From an uncultured Bacteroidales bacterium (GTDB taxonomy: Bacteria > Bacteroidota > Bacteroidia > Bacteroidales > Bacteroidaceae): a DNA stretch of 52,250 bases. The notes beneath the pieces were generated by a model that was not told the origin of the DNA, searched no databases, and saw nothing but the letters and a program-made list of their open reading frames with translations. The translations under genes were made by a program, and so were the position numbers. Below are positions 45,899-52,250 of this stretch, one piece after another; positions within the stretch are counted from its first letter, which is position 1; every line of letters begins with the position of its first letter. The stretch covers positions 1-52,250 of the forward strand of contig CADAPC010000029.1 in NCBI GenBank assembly GCA_902789725.1, written 5' to 3'.

Positions 45899-46207
45899 CT
45901 ATTCCTCCTCAGGTTCCACAGTCAGTCGTAACGGAAAATCCTGTTCCCTTGCCATATTGGTAGCTTTGCGCGCTTTCGACAAAGCAATGTCGTAGCTATA
46001 GATGCCCACCACAGCCTTGTCGGAGTGGTGAACCTGTAGCATCAGTGCCTCGGCTTCCTCCTCGCTTTTCAAAAACACCTGCACCAATATCGTCACAACA
46101 AACTCCATCGTAGTGAAATCATCGTTATATATGATAACTTTATACCGTCGCGGCTCTTTCAAATTCGTCCGCTGCCTTTCTCTCAGTTGCGACTGTTCTC
46201 TTGCCAT
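45899..46207 (-). CDS. clpS: ClpS N-end-rule adaptor
   Basis: A 102-residue adaptor with the conserved core YKVIIYNDDFTTMEFVVTIL and VHHSDKAVVGIYSYDIAL. The N-degron pocket residues ND-D and M (NDDFTTM) and the His of VHH are present. It delivers proteins with Leu, Phe, Trp or Tyr N-termini to ClpA. It is the first gene of clpS-clpA-aat. A TATCTTTG -7 box (46263-46270) lies 56 bp upstream; its -33 TTG is weak. Confidence 0.95.
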   Translation of the reverse strand: MAREQSQLRERQRTNLKEPRRYKVIIYNDDFTTMEFVVTILVQVFLKSEEEAEALMLQVHHSDKAVVGIYSYDIALSKARKATNMAREQDFPLRLTVEPEEE

Positions 46208-46534
46208 ATTTGATTAGCTTAAAAATTGCTGAATAATCCTAAGTTTTATCAGTTTGACAGTGCAAAGATACAACCTTTTTGCGAGATTAGTGCAGAATCC
46301 CCTCAGATTTTTTCGCCCATGTATATCCTTGGAGCATTTCAACAAAAAGCACCTTACCGATTCAGATTTAAACAAGGGATTCGAAAACATGGAATTTTGT
46401 CACTTGCTCCATGTTCACGACGAAAACACCCACATTCCTTGCAATTTCTGCTCAGAAGATGCGAGTTTGTCAGATTTTTGTAGTACCTTTGCTACATCAT
46501 TCAAATAACACGCCTGCCAAAATCAGCATCTATC
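46208..46534. other. Intergenic region with divergent promoters
   Basis: About 327 bp between clpS (minus) and the aminopeptidase (plus). It holds -7 boxes for both directions (46263-46270 minus; TACCTTTG 46484-46491 plus) and an inverted repeat AACATGGA/TCCATGTT (46386-46415). Short open frames here have no protein character. Confidence 0.5.
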
Positions 46535-47830
46535 ATGTCACACATTCAGTCACTCATCCATTTTCTCAACGCATCGCCTGTCAATTTTCTGGCTGTGAAG
46601 ACTATTGCCGAGCAATTGGAGCAGCATGGTTACAGACGCATCGACCCTGCCGAAAAATTAGGTTCAATGGAGGCAAACACGAAGTGCTACTGCACCAAAA
46701 ACGACTCATCCATCTATGCCTTCCACATTGGCAATCAACCATTGGAGAAAGCGGGATTTCGCGTGATTTGCGCCCATTGCGACTCCCCTACGTTCCGCAT
46801 CAAACCCCATGCCGAAATGACCAGCAAGGAAGGCATTGCAAAACTCAACACGGAACTGTACGGTGGAGCCATCATGTCCACCTGGTTCGACCGCCCACTA
46901 AGCCTTGCTGGGCGCGTCATCCTGCGGAGTGGTGATGCCATGCACCCACTGACTCGCCTGCTCCATATTCAGCGTCCGCTCCTGCAAATACCCAACCTCG
47001 CCATCCACTTCAACCGTGAGGTAAACGAGGGGGTGAAGCTGAGCAAGCAGAAGGACATGCTCCCCTTGTTGGGCATCGTTTCAGAGGAAATGGAGAAGGA
47101 CAACCTGCTGATGGGCATCATCACAAAAGAGTTGCAGGTGGAGGCAAAAGACATTCTCGACTTCGACCTCTATCTCTACGACACCACCCCACCCTGCACC
47201 TTTGGCGCACACGATGAGTTTCTTTCGGCTGGAAGGCTCGACGACCTTTCAATGGTGCATGCAGGGCTGACGGCACTCCTTGAAAGCGAGGACTCACCCA
47301 AAGCGACACGCATATTAGCCATTTTCGATAATGAAGAAACGGGATCGCAAACCAAGCAGGGAGCAGGAAGTCCCTTTCTGGCCAGCATTATCCAACGCAT
47401 GATGCTGGCACAAGGCGGAAATCAAGAAGGCTTCTACCAGGCAGTGGAACGCGCCTTCATGGTAAGCGCCGACAATGCCCACGCTTGGCATCCCAACTAC
47501 TCAGACAAGTACGACCCCACCAACCACCCAGTGCTGGGAGGAGGGCCTGTCATCAAGTTCAACGCAGCACAGAAGTACGCCAGCGATGCTGTCTCTGCCG
47601 CTGTGTTCCAACAACTCTGCGAGCAAGCGGGTGTGCCCTGCCAACGCTTTGTCAACCACAGCGATGTGGCAGGCGGTAGCACCTTGGGCAACATCCTTGC
47701 ATCGTCCCTTCCACTGCGAGGAGTGGATATGGGCAACCCCATCCTGGCCATGCACAGCGTGAGAGAGACGGGAGCCTGCATCGATCAAGACTACTGCATC
47801 GAGGCATTCAAGCAACTTTATAAAAATTAA
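46535..47830 (+). CDS. apeB: M18-family aminopeptidase
   Basis: A 431-residue M18 (aspartyl aminopeptidase-like) metalloprotease. The metal-ligand regions are visible: ICAHCDSPTFRIKP (His), GRLDDLSMVHAG (bridging Asp), IFDNEETGSQTKQG (Glu pair), SADNAHAWHP and MHSVRETG (final His). It removes N-terminal acidic or other residues from peptides in the cytoplasm. Its position beside the N-end-rule operon is suggestive of peptide recycling but is not evidence for it. A TACCTTTG -7 box lies 43 bp upstream. The stop codon is inside the left terminal repeat of the MITE-like element. Confidence 0.9.
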   Translation: MSHIQSLIHFLNASPVNFLAVKTIAEQLEQHGYRRIDPAEKLGSMEANTKCYCTKNDSSIYAFHIGNQPLEKAGFRVICAHCDSPTFRIKPHAEMTSKEGIAKLNTELYGGAIMSTWFDRPLSLAGRVILRSGDAMHPLTRLLHIQRPLLQIPNLAIHFNREVNEGVKLSKQKDMLPLLGIVSEEMEKDNLLMGIITKELQVEAKDILDFDLYLYDTTPPCTFGAHDEFLSAGRLDDLSMVHAGLTALLESEDSPKATRILAIFDNEETGSQTKQGAGSPFLASIIQRMMLAQGGNQEGFYQAVERAFMVSADNAHAWHPNYSDKYDPTNHPVLGGGPVIKFNAAQKYASDAVSAAVFQQLCEQAGVPCQRFVNHSDVAGGSTLGNILASSLPLRGVDMGNPILAMHSVRETGACIDQDYCIEAFKQLYKN

Positions 47831-48010
47831 GGTATGTTCTAATAATTACTAAATCTGAGATGATTATCTTCCATTGTTTTTGTTGCTTTTGGGCATCTTT
47901 TGGCTTATTCCCTTGGGCCATAGCTCGCTATGCCACTGCGGTCTTGCACCCAAATCTACTCCAAAATCAACTAAAAACAATTGAAAGCTAATTTTTAGAA
48001 CATACCTTAA
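47827..48010. mobile_element. 184-bp MITE-like element with 16-bp perfect terminal inverted repeats
   Basis: TTAAGGTATGTTCTAA (47827-47842) is mirrored exactly by TTAGAACATACCTTAA (47995-48010). The interior is an imperfect palindrome: TTGTTTTTGTTG..TTTTGG pairs with CCAAAATCAACTAAAAACAA, and CATAGC-TC-GCTATG is at the centre. No protein is encoded. It lies exactly at the aminopeptidase stop, which it may have supplied. No transposase with these ends is seen in the window, so it would be mobilised in trans. Confidence 0.7.
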
Positions 48011-48055
48011 AAGATTGAAAAGGCATTTACTTATTTCCATTTAAAAACCATACCT

Positions 48056-48721
48056 ATGAGAAAATTTTCTTTTACTTTTCCCTTGGTTGCAGCTCTGTTG
48101 GTTGGCCAACTGTATGCATGCACAGGTGGAAAAACGGCTGGGAACAATGCTGCCAGCACAAACGACTCATCCACTACAGAAACCGCTGCGGGTCGCTCCG
48201 CAGAAACGGAGTGGGAAGACGTGAGTGAGCAAGAAGCCATCGCCTTCGTTGAGGATTTTTACAGTCATGCAACAGAAGATGAGGGCATTTACAAGTGGGA
48301 CGAAGCCGTTTTGCAGAAGTATCTCTCCCCAGCCGTGCTCGACACCCTCCATGCGCTGGTGGGGGATGCCTCAACTGAAACAGATGGCGCAGAGAAGTAT
48401 GCCACTTGGCTACTTACAGGTCTCGACAATTCAGAGCAAATTATTGTGCGCAATGAAGACGAAGCCTGCCTTACCGAGGACGGACGTCTGCACAAGACCT
48501 TCACCCTCGCTTACTGGGCCGACAGGATGCTGACAAGCTACCAAGAACTCTTCTACACCGTGAAGAAAAAGGGAGACAGACTTTTCATCACCCAGATAGA
48601 CAGCCTCAACGAGAGTGCAGCTAATCAAGTGTGGGACATGCTGGAAGACCGCGAAAGCTGGCGAGATGCGGACATGGAGGATGAAGAAATGGGGGGCTAC
48701 GAGAACCTGAGCGAGGAATAG
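48056..48721 (+). CDS. Probable lipoprotein of unknown function
   Basis: A 221-residue protein with a lipoprotein-type signal (FPLVAALLVGQLYAC; lipobox-like LYAC near residue 22) and a Ser/Thr/Ala-rich linker. Its globular region (about 55-200) is helical and acidic (EQEAIAFVEDFYSHATEDEG, then MLTSYQELFYTVKKKGDRLF). It resembles small periplasmic NTF2-like proteins, but I cannot assign a family. The second lipoprotein gene follows 98 bp later. Confidence 0.75.
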   Translation: MRKFSFTFPLVAALLVGQLYACTGGKTAGNNAASTNDSSTTETAAGRSAETEWEDVSEQEAIAFVEDFYSHATEDEGIYKWDEAVLQKYLSPAVLDTLHALVGDASTETDGAEKYATWLLTGLDNSEQIIVRNEDEACLTEDGRLHKTFTLAYWADRMLTSYQELFYTVKKKGDRLFITQIDSLNESAANQVWDMLEDRESWRDADMEDEEMGGYENLSEE

Positions 48722-48819
48722 ATTGACAGCCTCTACGAACATGCGCTTGATTGATGCCCCACAGACAGACAAATCCCCTTTTACCTTATTTTTCAAACCA
48801 TAACATCAGACGAAAAAAA

Positions 48820-49572
48820 ATGAAAAAGACATTCTTTGTGATTGCAACGGCCTTGTGGTTGACCAGTTGCGTCAATTTCAGCAAGAGCGAACAAACAAGT
48901 GTGAGCGACAGCCTACCCTCCGAATTGGCTAACAATGAAGGCAGAACAGGCCTGGAGGATGAAGAAGTGCCTTACGAGGAAAGACAATCCGACGAAACCG
49001 AGGAGCTGGGGCTGGCACCTTATCAGGAAGAGAAGTTCCCCATCAGCGAATTACCCTCGAATGCAGAAGAGAAGGACCGCCAGGGAAAGTTAGCTCTCTA
49101 TGTAGTGACGGTGAACGCACCCACTGAAGATGAACCAGAAGGCATCTATTCCGTATGGATGACTGACGAACAAGCTGGAACGGCTCGCCGCATCCTCCTC
49201 ACCAACCCAACAGCCAGTGGACTTTGGGACGAAATGGAAGGAAAGAACGCCGATGCAGCACCTACAGAGATGCAACTCATAGCCACTGCCGAAAAAGCTT
49301 ACTTTGCCTCGAAGGATGGCAAGAAAATCATTGTGGAAGGTTGCCCTGATGGCCGAAACTTCTGGACCTACATCATCGACACAGAGAAGCGCACCTTCAA
49401 ACAATTCCCCTCAACCGAAGGCGTGCAGGAAATCAACCTCGACAAAGGCGAAGTCATCCTCGCCTCATACGGCTATTTCCCAGCCCCCGACTACGGACGC
49501 TACACGGTAAACAAAGCTTACTCGCTCGAAGGCAAGTTCCTCCGTCAAACCAGCGAACCCGAAGCAGAGTAA
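48820..49572 (+). CDS. Probable lipoprotein of unknown function
   Basis: A 250-residue protein starting at the ATG at 48820, which gives a clean lipoprotein signal (FFVIATALWLTSC, lipobox LTSC, Cys at about 17). An acidic, Glu/Ser-rich linker leads to a beta-rich domain that may be propeller-like (YSVWMTDEQAGTARRILLTN, then DGRNFWTYIIDTEKRTFKQF). No family is recognised. The gene overlaps the MATE gene tail-to-tail by 28 bp. Confidence 0.75.
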   Translation: MKKTFFVIATALWLTSCVNFSKSEQTSVSDSLPSELANNEGRTGLEDEEVPYEERQSDETEELGLAPYQEEKFPISELPSNAEEKDRQGKLALYVVTVNAPTEDEPEGIYSVWMTDEQAGTARRILLTNPTASGLWDEMEGKNADAAPTEMQLIATAEKAYFASKDGKKIIVEGCPDGRNFWTYIIDTEKRTFKQFPSTEGVQEINLDKGEVILASYGYFPAPDYGRYTVNKAYSLEGKFLRQTSEPEAE

Positions 49573-50906
49573 GACCGGCTAAGCCGTTTCAGCACCACAA
49601 GGAACGCAGGAATGAGGAAGCAGTCAGCTGCTACCCAAGCGGCAGGATCGCCAATGCAAACGCCTAAGAAGCCGATGGCTGGCACCACGAAAAGACTGAC
49701 AAGGACACGAGCCACTAATTCGCTCACACCCGACCACATGCTGAGTTTGGTCTTCCCCACCCCCTGCAGGGAATAGCGAAACACGCACAACGTGCCCAAG
49801 AACACATAACAACAACAGGAGAGACGCAGAAACTGCTCGCTATAGTCGAGAATCTGTGTCTCTTCTGCATATATAAACAATGTGGAAATGTCGCGAGCAA
49901 AAAACCACAGGATGAGAAAGGTGACCACACTATAAACCAGCATCATCAGCAGTCCGTCTTTCAACCCTGCTCGAATGCGGTCAAACTTCTTTGCGCCTAA
50001 GTTTTGTCCGCAATAGGTGGCAAGAGCCACACCCAAATTCTCGTATGCGCAGATGAAGAACATCTTGATGCGCATAGCTGCCGTGAAGGCTGTGGCACAC
50101 TCCGTACCCAAGGCATTGTTGGAACTCTGCAGCATGATGGAGCCAATAGCAGTGATGGAGAATTGCAACCCCATCGGCACTCCCATACAGAGCACAATCC
50201 ACGCATCAATCCAAGAAACTTTCTCTTCTGGAACATCGCCTTCTTTTTTCAGAACAGGAAAAGCCTTCTTCATATAAATCATGCAAAGGAGGAGACTCAC
50301 CAACTGGGCAATGGCAGTAGCCAAAGCGGCACCACCCACTCCCATTCCAAAGACGAGGATGAAGAGAAAATCGAGCGCAATGTTCAGCACAGCAGCAAGA
50401 AGCAGAAAATAGAAGGGAGTCTTGCTATCACCCAAAGCACGAATGACGCTCGCCAGGAGGTTGTAAACCAAATTGCAGGGAATGGTGATGAAGGTGATGA
50501 GCAGATAGGTGTAAGCATCCTCAAAAATTTCCGCAGGTGTCTGCATCCAGCGCAAGATGTGAGCACACAGCAATGAACACACAAAAGCCAGCACGAACGA
50601 GAAAAAGGCTCCCCACATGTAGCTCACCTTCACATATCGCCTCACCTGAAAATAATCCTGAGCACCGAAAGCCTGTGCTATGGGAATGCCGAAGCCTCCC
50701 GTCAGTCCATTGCAGAAACCAAGAATGAGGAACAACACACTACTGCTCGCTCCCACTCCAGCCAAAGCGTTCATGCCTAAAGTTTGCCCCACAATGGCAG
50801 CATCCACCAAACTGTAGAACTGCTGCAAAAGGTTGCCCAGCAACAAGGGCAAAGCAAAACTGAATATCAGCGGAAACGGCCGCCCCACCGTCATGTCTTT
50901 TGTCAC
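49545..50906 (-). CDS. MATE-family multidrug/Na+ antiporter
   Basis: A 453-residue protein with 12 predicted TM helices in two homologous halves, beginning MTVGRPFPLIFSFALPLLLG and LLQQFYSLVDAAIVGQTLG, the typical MATE start. FGIPIAQAFGAQD in the first half and TYCGQNLGAKKFDRIRAG in the second are the paired loop motifs of NorM/DinF-type carriers. It exports cationic drugs or metabolites in exchange for Na+ or H+. The tadA stop is 49 bp upstream on the same strand. Confidence 0.93.
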   Translation of the reverse strand: MTKDMTVGRPFPLIFSFALPLLLGNLLQQFYSLVDAAIVGQTLGMNALAGVGASSSVLFLILGFCNGLTGGFGIPIAQAFGAQDYFQVRRYVKVSYMWGAFFSFVLAFVCSLLCAHILRWMQTPAEIFEDAYTYLLITFITIPCNLVYNLLASVIRALGDSKTPFYFLLLAAVLNIALDFLFILVFGMGVGGAALATAIAQLVSLLLCMIYMKKAFPVLKKEGDVPEEKVSWIDAWIVLCMGVPMGLQFSITAIGSIMLQSSNNALGTECATAFTAAMRIKMFFICAYENLGVALATYCGQNLGAKKFDRIRAGLKDGLLMMLVYSVVTFLILWFFARDISTLFIYAEETQILDYSEQFLRLSCCCYVFLGTLCVFRYSLQGVGKTKLSMWSGVSELVARVLVSLFVVPAIGFLGVCIGDPAAWVAADCFLIPAFLVVLKRLSRSYSASGSLV

Positions 50907-50954
50907 GTTGAGAAGTGAAAAATGAAAAGTGAAAAATTTAAGTTTTCAAAAGGC

Positions 50955-51389
50955 TCATCTTTTACTTTTAAAGAATTCCTTCATCAATTGGGCACACTCT
51001 TTCTCCAACACCCCGCCGACCACCACCGTCTTAGGGTGCAGTGCCTGGGGAGCGAACCGCTGAAAACCACGTTTCTCGTCACTCGCACCATACACTAAAC
51101 GTCCCAACTGGCTCCATCCGATGGCTCCAGCACACATCACACAAGGTTCCACTGTCACATAGAGCGTACAACCTGTCAGGTATTTTCCACCCATCCACTC
51201 CGAAGCCGCTGTAATGGCCTGCATCTCAGCATGAGCCGTCACATCGTGCAGGGTTTCTGTCAAGTTATGTCCTCGGCCAATCACTTGTCCTCCAGCCACC
51301 ACCACCGCACCAATCGGAATCTCATCCTGTGCAAGTGCCGTCCTCGCCTCATCCAAAGCCAGGCGCATATATCGTTCGTCAACTGTCAT
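50955..51389 (-). CDS. tadA: tRNA-specific adenosine deaminase
   Basis: A 144-residue cytidine-deaminase-fold enzyme. Zinc motifs are HAEMQAI (His and catalytic Glu, about 52-58) and PCVMCAGAI (two Cys, about 82-90). It converts A34 to inosine in tRNA-Arg(ACG) and is normally essential. A perfect TTG-N19-TACCTTTG promoter lies upstream, with its -33 element inside an 86-bp tandem repeat. Confidence 0.94.
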   Translation of the reverse strand: MTVDERYMRLALDEARTALAQDEIPIGAVVVAGGQVIGRGHNLTETLHDVTAHAEMQAITAASEWMGGKYLTGCTLYVTVEPCVMCAGAIGWSQLGRLVYGASDEKRGFQRFAPQALHPKTVVVGGVLEKECAQLMKEFFKSKR

Positions 51390-51407
51390 CGCTAATCAAT
51401 TTGGCTG

Positions 51408-51437
51408 CAAAGGTACGATTAAGCGAGCACAATACAA
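51408..51437 (-). promoter_or_regulatory. Promoter of tadA
   Basis: Minus strand TTG (51435-51437), 19 nt, TACCTTTG (51408-51415), 19 bp before the ATG at 51389. The whole -33 region belongs to the first repeat unit. Confidence 0.8.
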
Positions 51438-51686
51438 AATGAAAAATCACATTTTTCATTTTTATTGTCGAGCGTGAGTACCTTGCGCGGAGCGAACGGT
51501 ACGATTAAGCGAGCACAATACAAAATGAAAAATCACATTTTTCATTTTTATTGTCGAGCGTGAGTACCTTGCGCGGAGCGAACGGTACGATTAAGTGAGC
51601 ACAATACAAAATGGAAAACCATATTTTTCATTTTTATTGTCGAGCGTGAGTACCTTGCGCGGAGCGAACGGTACGATTAAGCGAGA
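51412..51686. repeat. 86-bp tandem repeat array, three full copies plus a partial one
   Basis: GGTACGATTAAG recurs at 51412, 51498, 51584 and 51670, a period of exactly 86 bp. Copies 1 and 2 are identical; copy 3 has a few changes. Each unit holds a 12-bp-arm palindrome (AAAATGAAAAAT-CAC-ATTTTTCATTTT) and a GTACC/GGTAC inverted repeat around TTGCGCGGAGCGAAC. The fourth copy ends after GCGAG. Confidence 0.9.
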
Positions 51687-52000
51687 GAAAAACCAAATTA
51701 ATTACTGAAGTACTCTCCTCCACAAATTTTATGATTAAGGAAGTTGGCTCTCAACACGTTCCGTGTTTCGAAAAACAATAATTACCAATAATTGTTTTTC
51801 CGACCGACGAACGAAGCAAGGGCAGAGGCGGAACTTGTTCAGGCTATGCCTTGCAAGGAGGAGGAAGACGAAGTCAACTAGCACAGAATGTGCCGCAGTC
51901 AATTTGCTATCTCAACATCCATTTTGTAGTTAAATATATACAAAAACGTATCGTAATTACAGAAATGAATGATAAACGTGGTGTTCATTTCAAAAATTAT
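51687..52000. other. Non-coding stretch before the terminal ATPase gene
   Basis: About 310 bp without a credible gene. It contains hairpins AACACG/CGTGTT (51753-51767) and GAAAAACAAT/ATTGTTTTTC (51770-51800), the latter resembling a bidirectional terminator. Confidence 0.4.
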
Positions 52001-52025
52001 TTGTAATTTTGTAGCAAAATTACAA
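52001..52025 (+). promoter_or_regulatory. 11-bp-arm palindrome covering the -7 box of the ATPase gene
   Basis: TTGTAATTTTG (52001-52011) and CAAAATTACAA (52015-52025) are perfect inverted arms around TAG. The left arm contains a -7 box TAATTTTG (52004-52011), so a protein bound here would block RNA polymerase. Confidence 0.6.
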
Positions 52026-52047
52026 TAATAGACAAAATAATTGCGAT

Positions 52048-52250
52048 ATGATACGAGATTTTTGGGTAAAGAACTATCTTTCCATTCGTGACAAGCAGGA
52101 ATTAAGCTTCGTGGCCAAGGGACCATCTTCGGAACTTGTCACCGAAGTTGTTGATGGTGTGTTCTTGTATAAGTTAGGCATCCTCTATGGTTCAAACGCT
52201 TCGGGCAAGTCAAATATGCTGATTGCCATGAACGAGGTGTTCCGTCTGTT
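52048..52250 (+). CDS. AAA-family ATPase, 5' part (cut by window end)
   Basis: The first 67-68 codons, starting at the ATG at 52048. The opening FWVKNYLSIRDKQELSFVAK and Walker A LYGSNASGKSNMLIAMNEVF are typical of AAA_15/RloA-type or OLD-like ATPases of the ABC/SMC fold, many of which belong to defence or toxin modules with a nuclease encoded next to them. The rest lies outside the window, so the class cannot be fixed. Confidence 0.7.
   Translation, partial: MIRDFWVKNYLSIRDKQELSFVAKGPSSELVTEVVDGVFLYKLGILYGSNASGKSNMLIAMNEVFRL

Noticed and set aside
46226..46508. Open frames between clpS and the aminopeptidase
   Set aside because: They overlap the promoters of both flanking genes and show no conserved features.
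51412..51686. 86-bp repeats considered as CRISPR
   Set aside because: Pure tandem repetition without spacers and no cas genes.

Overview
The window looks like a chromosomal segment from a Bacteroidales bacterium, most likely a Prevotella-type Prevotellaceae. Three things point there. Most transcription units start behind a TTG-N18-20-TAnnTTTG promoter (the Bacteroidetes -33/-7 pair, usually TACCTTTG). The ribosomal and RNA polymerase proteins are of the Bacteroidales type. There is also a membrane-anchored regulator with a periplasmic Reg_prop/Y_Y_Y sensor. No species is assigned.

Left end (1-2121): a scrapyard of broken genes. It holds the first codons of a probable IS630-type transposase, an intact small XRE regulator with a palindrome in its promoter, a hipB gene followed by a truncated hipA, a truncated XRE gene joined tail-to-tail to hipA, the 3' remnant of an SF1 helicase, a strong hairpin with short tandem repeats, and a gene interrupted by one in-frame TGA. 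The last lies directly downstream of a ravA-viaA pair (MoxR AAA+ ATPase plus VWA protein, 2140-5222, minus strand).

Signalling block (5668-14654): a one-component membrane regulator (sensor, TM, four 11-residue coiled-coil repeats, AraC HTH; no kinase) converges on two tandem sensor kinases with solute-binding-protein sensors. The second kinase has Gln where the phospho-accepting His should be. Next come an M48 metalloprotease lipoprotein and a Dna2-like nuclease-helicase, probably one operon (14879-19194). A second decayed stretch follows (19195-20870): a secreted-protein tail, TTGTTCGAT repeats, a frameshifted abi gene, an orphan promoter with a hairpin, and a crp remnant fused to the end of nadD. 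An FMN reductase and a 75-80 kDa membrane-anchored protein of unknown function lead to the core operon.

Core information-processing block (24495-37640, all minus strand): trnT(TGT)-trnT(GGT)-tuf-trnW-secE-nusG-rplK-rplA-rplJ-rplL-attenuator-rpoB-rpoC-terminator. The EF-Tu reading frame lacks about 16 residues that include most of the GTP-binding P-loop, and L7/L12 has an unusual N-terminus. Upstream lie rpsU, a XerC/D recombinase and hpf.

Right part (39338-52250): a small membrane protein, then a plus-strand run (DUF2027-like protein, rhaM, acyl-CoA ligase, NUDIX hydrolase), then a compact N-end-rule operon clpS-clpA-aat, an M18 aminopeptidase, a MITE-like element, two lipoproteins, a MATE exporter and tadA. 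The tadA promoter sits at the edge of an 86-bp tandem repeat array. The window ends in the first 68 codons of an AAA ATPase whose promoter is covered by an 11-bp-arm palindrome, as expected of a defence-type or autoregulated gene.
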